64,000 bases of DNA, taken from Babylonia areolata. Taxonomy: Eukaryota; Mollusca; Gastropoda; Neogastropoda; Buccinidae. This document shows, piece by piece, positions 60,601 to 64,000 of the stretch. Under the pieces are notes generated by a model that saw only the letters and a program-made list of their open reading frames with translations, had not been told where the DNA came from and did not search any database. The position numbers and the translations under genes were made by a program. Each line of letters begins with the position of its first letter. Position 1 is the first letter of the stretch. The stretch spans positions 25,759,618 to 25,823,617 of the forward strand of contig NC_134883.1 in assembly GCF_041734735.1 (NCBI RefSeq). Direction: 5' to 3'.

Positions 60601-63600
60601 CTTGATACATCCAAGACATCCAATGTACTGGATCCGAGCTCAAAGGAGGACCAAATCATAGAGACAGACAGTCCTTCAAGCTCCCTGCTGGAAACAGCAC
60701 GAACAGCTATACCCCCACCACCACTTACAACCACCAACCCAACACAAAGAGAAAATGAAAAGAGGGCACAGAATAAGACCGCTGAACTGCCACTTGATGC
60801 TGTTCCTGGATCTGTTCACCATTTATTAGGGGGTCTGGATGTTACGGGTCATGTGGAAAATGATGATTTTCAGTCTGCAGAACTGTCAGGTGTTGCTGAC
60901 ACACCTGGTGACCTGTGTTCAGACAGCCTGGACTCTTCACAACAGTCTCAGATTGGTGCTTGTGCTTCTCTAGGCCATAATCTTTCCGGTCAAATAGGTT
61001 GTCAGCAGCACATGAAGACATGTCCAGGCCTTACCAACAGCTTATCAGTTAGTGAAGAAAAGTTGCAAGAGTCTTCTGGTCCTAATGTTTCTGGTGGTCC
61101 AGCAGCCAGTTTGCTTTGCAGAACCTCAGTGTGTGGTTATCAGAACCTTGTGAACAGTCCATCCATTCAGTGTGAATCAGATCAGCCAGGATGTGAGGAT
61201 CAGGAGCTGTCAGGATTATCTTTTACTTGCAAGGATAGCTTTGATCAACACTCCACTGATCTGGATCACAAACAAACAGAATTAAGCATGAAAGGATGGA
61301 CCCCAACACAGAAAGGTTCTCTGGAACCCAGAGGCTCTGGTGACTGTACACATGTGGAAGGGTCAACATCAGTTCTGGACAGTTCTGTTTTGACAGAGTC
61401 AGACCTGGGCTGTACATCAGCATCAGCAGAAGTGAACATTGATAGTTCAGAGTCCCCATGCATAAAAGCACAGAGCTGTAATTCTGTGCTTTCAGAAGGC
61501 GTATGTGGAAAATCTGACAACACAACCTCAGAATACTTTGGCAAGCTTGAAAATGAGGGCATGTTTGTGGAGGAAAGAGCTTCTGCCATGGCAACTGATT
61601 TCACAGCAGCAGAAGTGTTAAGCTCTGTACTTATTCAGTGTAGTCATGATGTATCTCACACAAAAACAGCTTCAGTAACATATGACAAATCAGAACTCTT
61701 ACAAAAGCATTCCAAAGGCAGTTGTTCCAGAATGGAAACACCAAGTACCAAGGTCGCAGAGCTGAAAGAAGAAGCAGATGACCCTGATCCTGAGGGTGAT
61801 CTTCCTGAGTTGTGTATCATTCCTGACCCCCAGGGCACAATCATAACACCAAGTGTGACTGCCAAGAGTAAAACAGACACATGCACCTCCAATGATCACA
61901 GTGAGCAAGGTGCAGTTGTAAGCTCAGTGAAGGAATCTCATGAAGTGATCTGTAAACCTTTGTTGCAAAAAGCCAGCCAAAGAAGAAAAATTCAAACCAC
62001 ATACGTTGAAATAAAATCAGAGAAAATTAGACCCATTGAATCCCCAGCCTCTCCCAAAAAGCCACTGTTGGGTGTGAAGCCTCTGCGTCGTGTGCACAAA
62101 CCAGAACCATTTGTTTGGGATGTGGAAGGAGAAGAGGACTGCAGAAAACAACTTCGCAATGAAAGATCTCTGAAAACCTTCCGGTCTCAAGTTCGTGTGG
62201 CTCCATTTTCATGGGATCATGAAAGCAGCCACAAGTACAAGAGTCCCCACTCTGGTGGAAATGCCACAGAGACTGACATTTCTAAAGGGATGTCTCAGGT
62301 TCATCATACACAACCACCACACACCAGGAAGAAAGTTAGCTTAACACCTTGCTCTAGGAATTCTGATGTTGCTGATGCTGAAGCCAACAGTAAAACAGAC
62401 ATCAATGCCACAGATTCCAGTGCTCAGAAGCCAGAGTGTGACAATGTAGGCACTCTTGGCACTTGTCAGGAAGTGTCACAAAATTTGAAAGGCAGTGATG
62501 GGTCATCTAAAGGCAAATTTGGCTCACCAGGAATCCAGATTAAAAAAGAAGGTGCAGAAAAGTGTATTAAAGTAAAGACTCTGACAACTTCAAGACAAGG
62601 CAGGCTTGTACCGCGACACAGAGAAACAGTCCGGTCTGGATCATGTGAAAAAGTTGTATCGACACTGAGGCATGGTTCTTCAGGTGGTAGAGAAGGCATG
62701 TTGTCCAGAAAAGAAAGGCCTTTGAGAAAGTCTCGCAGCTGTGACATTGAATACAGTGGTGCCGAGTCACAGAGTCTTGCAGAGCTAGTGTCCTCAGGAG
62801 CTAATGAACAGGTGACTGACAGCAGACACAACACCAAGTCCAAAGATGAAGGCTCCTGTGGTGCAAGGTCTTGGAAGAATGCTTCTAGATCTTTCCTACA
62901 CTCAGAATCTTTCAGCCCATCAGCTACATCAAGAAATAAGAGTCTCAAACAAAATGTGTCTGCTGCAGGTCATTCTAAGACTGATGGAGGAAAAGTATGT
63001 TGCAACAGAGATTTCCAGGCAGGCAAGAAGTGCAAACGAAATAAGCAGAGTGCGGAAAAAGATGTCATTCAGGAAGAATCAGGAGAAAAGAGAAGTGAGA
63101 GCAATATAAAAAACAGGATTAAGAATGAAGCACAGCAGCAGCAATATGATGACTCTGTCAAAAGTACAAGATTGCCTTGCAGTAAAGATGTAGCTTTAGG
63201 CAATGTTGACTTTCAGGGTAGGGCCCACAACCCTTCCAGATCCAAGACATCTGTCAGACAAACGTCCCCTTTGAATGACTGCACTGAGTCTTCAAGATCA
63301 CATTCAAGAAGGTGTCGCAGCCAAGACAAAATTCTTGTCAAAAATGAGAGTCCTGGCAGTGACCTTTTAGTGGACCCGGGAGAACCTGACCTAAAGGACT
63401 GTGTCAGATACCTGCGCAACAGGCTTTCCAGTAAATCCAAGGATGCCAGTGTTGTTGATACTGCCTTGATCCATGGAGGGGATGATTCTTCCAAGAAGTC
63501 TATTGCATGCAAAACTACTGTCAGTGTTGCTAGAACGCCACCGCTTGTGTCCACTGCTCGGGCCAAATTTGTGGACTCCTCAGGACACAGCAGTGGTGAA

Positions 63601-64000
63601 TCAGCCAGCCTAAAGCAGAATCAGCCCCATTCCAGCCAGCAGTACTTGACAGCAATGGTGAGACGGAGACAGCAGCCATCCAGCTGGCGCACTGTTGTTC
63701 ACCAGCCTCCTAAAAAGCCTCGCCTTGTTGTGAACGAAACACGCCAGTATGAGCTTATTCGTGTGGAGCCTTTGACCACTGATATAGCTGCTGAGGCACA
63801 GAGGATGCGGTCACGGGAGGTGGAGCAGGCTCCACGCACAGTGCACACTCGCGTGAATGCTGATGACTTCACACCCTCCACAGCCAGAGTCAGCTGTGAT
63901 CAAAAGTGGCAGATCAATAGACACATTACACCCTCTGAGAAGAAGAAGAAGACCAGTACAGATCATGATTTTCCATTTAGTTTTAAACGAGCTAGAGGAA
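41552..64000 (+). CDS. Giant ZNF292/RLF-like C2H2 zinc-finger protein, 3' end beyond window
   Basis: Exons: 41552-41656, 43778-43926, 44161-44381, 45888-46090, 46879-47022, 48188-48328, 49251-49394 and 50065 to beyond 64000. All are GT-AG and the phases join without a break. Exons 1-7 encode 369 residues of helical sequence. Their pattern follows the N-terminus of vertebrate ZNF292/RLF/ZNF654 in order: FCQRTCKVLDEV, FRQCARVVLDIKWQQL, DLMYQENCDEFALNL, CTMLAQTFLIQ, LRLWVKLQYQADEDQ and FIIDAVREKCGDIF. Vertebrate ZNF292 likewise has seven small exons and one giant last exon. Here the last exon is open for at least 13,936 bases, so the protein exceeds 5,000 residues against about 2,700 in human ZNF292. 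It is Ser/Thr-rich and largely disordered-looking, with five finger-like motifs and a decapeptide repeat. Probable role: nuclear DNA-binding regulator. Orthology is inferred from memory, not an alignment. Confidence 0.75.
42600..42641. repeat. (CA)n microsatellite in intron 1
   Basis: About 20 CA units. Confidence 0.95.
43490..43665 (+). mobile_element. Possible LINE/SINE 3' tail in intron 1
   Basis: Contains AGCTGTAGAAAAGCACTTCA followed by ATT/GTT repeats and an upstream GTGTGAAGCGCC, resembling the 3' tails of L2/CR1-type elements. No protein-coding part remains. Confidence 0.35.
45271..45298. repeat. Poly-G tract in intron 3
   Basis: A run of G interrupted only once or twice; its length in the assembly may be unreliable. 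Confidence 0.85.
47138..47272. mobile_element. Small palindromic (foldback) MITE in intron 5
   Basis: The left arm CAGGCCTGGGCTGGGTTGCT, continuing through ATAGCAGTACTTAGT, is the imperfect reverse complement of the right arm ATACTGCTATCATCGCTTAT followed by GCAGCCCAGCCCAGATCTTG. Arms are about 45-60 bp around a short centre. That fits a non-autonomous foldback or MITE element. Confidence 0.55.
47280..48187. other. Rest of intron 5, nothing recognised
   Basis: AT-rich intron sequence without coding match, tRNA-like boxes or clear repeat. Confidence 0.3.
48340..49240. other. Intron 6, nothing recognised
   Basis: AT-rich intron. No known repeat family or exon found on either strand. Confidence 0.3.
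50065..64000 (+). CDS. Last exon of the ZNF292-like gene, uninterrupted coding for over 13.9 kb
   Basis: It starts after the acceptor CTGTGGCAG and opens VCDKLAHIVSHVSPK in phase with exon 7. No in-frame stop appears to the window end. The first 360 bases continue the N-terminal helical domain (NVATLYEVERLCNML). Gln/Ser/Thr-rich low-complexity sequence follows, then the fingers (53.0-54.95 kb), acidic Ser-rich patches (DSEEDEENSEESSDEKDEDD near 55,380), the decapeptide repeat, and a basic C-terminal portion. Basic clusters such as KKTSRKRPS (53,476-53,502) could be nuclear signals. Confidence 0.85.
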   Translation, partial: MCDKLAHIVSHVSPKVAFCCALTSFTMMPSEQSLQAVCEAYHRKSNAEVSTKTLCCSNCAANQGGCLKNGEKDKTNRDVNVATLYEVERLCNMLRPSYLSCDSDLASLLSLCKQYLMKEKGEPVRSALLQRRSVPLPQKVSSRESGVGTSDVNVRTVPIQQKSASVRKTVDASSNVSNVAIPSTTVSLLSSGKNLGGRMTSAIQPVTPSTQIIQQLVLNQLPSDTVQVLLDLIHSKQVSPVHLNHIMTKNPDRSVQILQNLVSQFKQAGVSKTDSVEQRLQQQMQQPTQIQLKAQEQQSEFKLPAVQQDPKSQSGVPAMPHPCGLVKQRHLSGSPPQSLQQTLTCLPVTGQTKMAGGITQSQESVSQQRSIQHHPQQQQAKVAAHTQCSMLQRGQQIRNVVPSLSAAHLCGSSETKVTSVNIMTFKQPLQASSTRTQVFTSTKMSAHMSGGNVISLQKIPQVVRLPSTPTGISSVKPPCRPNILPKFVHRMPQQTVGCERTAVVSGQLPLTSSGSVGKRHYSINNLLFTGEQQNSTLSITLPDKLPEISVDTISDTLQALSGPSHGSSQMMVTGSVTQSDLSASLSSDGQPTDNIASVVSTPCVPRQIPISTGHISIPLETTGFQQNTAPIARMPFSNHPVQKSNFCGQPLPSFSSIFVPNPSSLHISVPISSARTSTVAFGPHSTVQRNSQRQANEQKPTSGENMEPKKNKEWLTTDNERMVQLLKQAMTIKVEKKESHVGSGMTGKDSKTSNPLSLPTLLAPLGGTKCTHGPVLNVPASLARPLVHQSSHLVQSAVSVPMSLQSSQTVLQHTADSNTSMLVHTSVPTAQVRTCTSSVSLLTTSSFVPSQPLSVATSSSFMPLGSSCPSQQNILHPSKAASGNRLIPAVHNYPVVSATTTSSAVCFPVKSGGHGSCGDSSKVFAPTQALSASLVNPETASSSSHGGVGPLKSYPRAGSSRVQLVSRNELGTVTSEAIPTSILPEGGGVIERATSGNQSIATYRCIICARAFMTLDALRYHVKQICRPGLSAGNSVVVSRSNTSEVGVETSTVFQCMKCFELCISEAGIREHKLVCSKGFKIKAKPKSKARPRVVSLESEQATEAKVKELLDKCLGENREKLQQEAEAQAARLANAKKKTSRKRPSVDEEPASSMHIISTNTCSIAKKLKSEEAPPLSSVTHFPGSDEGVRTDCMNTETRNVDSSANTSSVETVMVPTSSECVTTAASSQPVTTVSAAAVGSHGMPFASSDSQVHSVAEKVATAVMVDTLSMSVEADVTESELQPERTCDLRHVETNIKGSFQMSGDGGAVGQSSSLTEPVKTETSESASSSVGKKELVKSAAPDPQYQELSGSCGRTFFKCFNCGQTLCSMQSLNEHWQECITKNSPPVRSGPGSREKKTNTGDDCSRTEDNSDAASSGQWSKQSVNVKAPVAERSVKVWPVSSVVRSSDIIKDKFPAKHGGKNGSEASLVKQSVVLLEKINLPINSNTDAYKIVENADSEIIYAETDEQLVVENSKDSQSGKFFKIQHSSPTVKKDVIVKVISKENRQGCKPVIVANQPQNQESKYCTICKRSFTQHINLVQHIASTHLKLYTLKTEGDHSCYMCHLCQLKFSPYSQYISHVGAHSQAIIQRLEEENSSELASSELRSILTDMNLEGSAGLPKKLSRQNSPGNTSEERNEMEGRACAVTLKDTSVKVKTALSPTSDRRSSGRAAQKQALNKIFISSLGITSFVEPLKERNKRKSSCEETSIASNKPKRTRVSESVVDFVDSEEDEENSEESSDEKDEDDAFSVKCKDPDTTVPSSTLYQSKIGEKASMGSSEADTLGRYGSGKSPQEGVLPPSSQKTRSHFPMVPKKPSFIDSFLNFVSNRSPEAPLPIHQTKRRYSYLHDSLESSTSNTSQWRRSSCEEHMIQSTSTHQTTQKSFSVVKSTLESASISDSSMISKAISSGVSKVNNNDYENVYFYGEFEKQLTQHCKVNLGHRVKPEEVQQKQTQKQWNVSEETVISVKECIVNLGPKVNVATLISSAKCSQEQKNRVQSRNVICPEIGSVSQPSVCEASGPEEDSDSDTVSDSDTVVASCSALSPVRDTEDTISLDGIPMVTRPKSPSSGPIPASSKVCVETTLPVLPMLKVVSPGKDVADIVRSVASQVAKENPTPPVQTATCGSPTVETVTVFTTPLAFQESQPVSLTANAHEVHGNTECKAACLDESKRACTSSEGTSGSRLGVQGNLSAFKCMILDDITIDNPAADGITTNTTVECVTNHLSGDLMAHNTTIDTATMDHVTHKNTRVDDITSDSAKVDDITAECVTANDIIVGTVTADGTTAESKASDDITEDVTADDIIVSTVTADDITADSVTADDITPESVTADDNTADSVTADDIAADTMTADDLTVARVTTDNITSDNAVVHDITSESLTADDITEESETADGITVESVTADDITADSMTADDTTEESVTADCITVESVTANDITTDSMTVDDITEESVTADDITTVDDITVDSVTADGIMVESVAADDITVKSMTADHNTTDNAVVVDITAGSATADDITVESVTADDITVESMTADDNTTNHAVVDDITVESMIAHDITADNKTPGNMTSGSVTADDITVDTVTDVDITDDDMTVCEEFEAQTEDKNLPSVGHEDFTIEMNGRVEKEDSFQEGDSVENMNIKSSEQEIPERAVDDVQTKYRVLQCGQEHPNDKKISEGDKKFGISQENASRGHQVERDKIQESSCEEEQVYIVRTNSVQPVTQARKNFRKNIAAYDCEEAGSPLWGTQDECREISPEYLKAAAASSETEQHDLNQGSGCSVLVSCLPCEDKKTDDERTGDATCESQQHHPVQHQEEALQSLTAPRTNRTLQETNKTQGSSSIQEAGVISLQERKLEVLGSQETEIRRNCTDGSPNILGDSCEEPLKVQCPSEQSVFLLEPNSHSDQGTDHSPNMAEGQVEKKVFSQEDLPDQCSGIKRTDKNLPGGQEFSVINPALLAESSEGKPTEASSHDSVQLSALSTLPVQTLHATKDELENSSKTLEIDLDTMVKKTKQDVPKELKEEFDHQFATSGVNITSQNTHVEALPACLELGSGHALPKFAWSSEESSSTQFVGQEAECKQPAEGVEKCQMDSRAETVPPEGFQTMDSCPAPEDQHTGHTDLTESDACDPSGSVLTSQFSSGNSAQDTMTGNVLKEHPMELDSMDMSNSVPGTLDKGEAEDCLQHETSVSQVCEQRMKTSDAEMKETQVKSPGTNTIHVMNNREKLSSDQSISCADGQFGSWFKADQKALKSADDDKRTENSDSNQSEGFTKENILEFEPFDGYQKLSGADYHEMKELPSDQTRIDEKPTSETSLSPEVDNMKSIDSTLSANPQQENVYVSSLPQMSTDSEESQGEKSLSAGKEKQEQDQEQDNANVEQPVLVNKDIVEGKCVSKKRPSAEGSRGMRRAGEDTAEEDSRQKRAVTFDDDSDCDDWDTSEDKVNFIDLPDETQAGDVTVGLCQKVRPSCEGKISESSFLDTSKTSNVLDPSSKEDQIIETDSPSSSLLETARTAIPPPPLTTTNPTQRENEKRAQNKTAELPLDAVPGSVHHLLGGLDVTGHVENDDFQSAELSGVADTPGDLCSDSLDSSQQSQIGACASLGHNLSGQIGCQQHMKTCPGLTNSLSVSEEKLQESSGPNVSGGPAASLLCRTSVCGYQNLVNSPSIQCESDQPGCEDQELSGLSFTCKDSFDQHSTDLDHKQTELSMKGWTPTQKGSLEPRGSGDCTHVEGSTSVLDSSVLTESDLGCTSASAEVNIDSSESPCIKAQSCNSVLSEGVCGKSDNTTSEYFGKLENEGMFVEERASAMATDFTAAEVLSSVLIQCSHDVSHTKTASVTYDKSELLQKHSKGSCSRMETPSTKVAELKEEADDPDPEGDLPELCIIPDPQGTIITPSVTAKSKTDTCTSNDHSEQGAVVSSVKESHEVICKPLLQKASQRRKIQTTYVEIKSEKIRPIESPASPKKPLLGVKPLRRVHKPEPFVWDVEGEEDCRKQLRNERSLKTFRSQVRVAPFSWDHESSHKYKSPHSGGNATETDISKGMSQVHHTQPPHTRKKVSLTPCSRNSDVADAEANSKTDINATDSSAQKPECDNVGTLGTCQEVSQNLKGSDGSSKGKFGSPGIQIKKEGAEKCIKVKTLTTSRQGRLVPRHRETVRSGSCEKVVSTLRHGSSGGREGMLSRKERPLRKSRSCDIEYSGAESQSLAELVSSGANEQVTDSRHNTKSKDEGSCGARSWKNASRSFLHSESFSPSATSRNKSLKQNVSAAGHSKTDGGKVCCNRDFQAGKKCKRNKQSAEKDVIQEESGEKRSESNIKNRIKNEAQQQQYDDSVKSTRLPCSKDVALGNVDFQGRAHNPSRSKTSVRQTSPLNDCTESSRSHSRRCRSQDKILVKNESPGSDLLVDPGEPDLKDCVRYLRNRLSSKSKDASVVDTALIHGGDDSSKKSIACKTTVSVARTPPLVSTARAKFVDSSGHSSGESASLKQNQPHSSQQYLTAMVRRRQQPSSWRTVVHQPPKKPRLVVNETRQYELIRVEPLTTDIAAEAQRMRSREVEQAPRTVHTRVNADDFTPSTARVSCDQKWQINRHITPSEKKKKTSTDHDFPFSFKRARG
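53071..53297 (+). other. Two C2HC-type zinc fingers in the ZNF292-like protein
   Basis: Finger 1 (about residue 1374): C-I-I-C, AFMTLDALRYH, then V-K-Q-I-C. Finger 2 (about residue 1425): C-M-K-C, LCISEAGIREH, then K-L-V-C. Each keeps the C2H2 spacing (C-x2-C-x12-H-x3/4-C) with Cys as the last ligand. They are about 28 residues apart. Confidence 0.7.
54139..54212 (+). other. Third C2HC zinc finger
   Basis: About residue 1731: FFKCFNCGQTLCSMQSLNEH, then WQEC. The ligand spacing is the same as in fingers 1 and 2, suggesting internal duplication. Confidence 0.65.
54766..54951 (+). other. Two C2H2 zinc fingers
   Basis: Finger 4 (about residue 1938): YCTICKRSFTQHINLVQH, then IASTH. Finger 5 (about residue 1976) follows 15-20 residues later: CYMCHLCQLKFSPYSQYISH, then VGAH. 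These are the more classical C2H2 pair and the best candidates for DNA contact. Confidence 0.75.
56905..57945 (+). repeat. Coding minisatellite: about 34 copies of a 30 bp / 10-residue repeat
   Basis: The unit is GAGAGTGTGACAGCAGATGA plus CATCACAGTA, encoding E-S-V-T-A-D-D-I-T-V with drift (A/V at the last position, D/E at the first, D-N-T for D-I-T in some). It lies at about residues 2650-2996 and stays exactly in frame. The segment is acidic, Thr-rich and probably extended. No such repeat is known to me in vertebrate ZNF292. Antisense frames appear as Cys/His-rich or Ser/Val-rich peptides and are artefacts. Confidence 0.9.

Noticed and set aside
1-64000. CRISPR arrays, bacterial operons or prophage
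   Set aside because: Spliced animal genes throughout; the regular repeats are minisatellites without unique spacers.

Overview
The window is animal nuclear DNA, most likely from a gastropod mollusc and probably a caenogastropod. Genes are split into short exons with GT-AG introns. Long (CA)n/(TG)n tracts are frequent. tRNA-derived SINEs, CR1/L2-type LINEs and a short repeat I associate with gastropod genomes are scattered throughout. The species assignment is an inference from repeat and gene style, because no database search was possible.

Layout. (1) 0.7-13 kb, minus strand: the 5' nine coding exons of UBA1, the ubiquitin-activating E1 enzyme. The gene runs off the left edge, so the catalytic-cysteine half lies outside. 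Its introns are packed with mobile DNA: a TIR-bearing MITE-like family, a piggyBac remnant with its middle missing, a LINE fragment, an unclassified interspersed repeat in several copies, and an ~860 bp tRNA-derived SINE with a clean 13 bp target-site duplication. (2) 15-21.7 kb: no convincing gene; microsatellites, a truncated L2/CR1-like LINE and a perfect hairpin. (3) 21.7-25.7 kb and 30.2-34.7 kb, minus strand: two RING-finger genes that share both introns around RING exon 2 but have unrelated C-termini. The first (286 aa) ends in a hydrophobic membrane anchor; the second (454 aa) is soluble-looking. Between and within them lie SINEs, a CRE-containing duplicated upstream region, a 33 bp minisatellite and a 34 bp minisatellite that supplies a splice donor. 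(4) 32.4-33.7 kb (inside the second RING gene's last-but-one interval, upstream of its exon 2) and 35.4-35.9 kb: decayed LINEs. (5) 36.3-41.5 kb: a GC-rich block about four-fold enriched in CAGT/ACTG, split by an I-type LINE with RNase H. (6) 41.55 kb to the right edge, plus strand: a very large ZNF292/RLF-like zinc-finger gene with seven small exons and then one exon open for at least 13.9 kb (over 4,640 codons). It contains five C2H2/C2HC-like fingers and about 34 copies of a 10-residue repeat.

How the genes relate: UBA1 starts the ubiquitin cascade and the two RING proteins are probable E3 ligases, so the left 35 kb carries three ubiquitin-pathway genes on one strand. Whether that clustering means anything is unknown. 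The zinc-finger gene is probably a nuclear regulator and has its own GC-rich upstream region.
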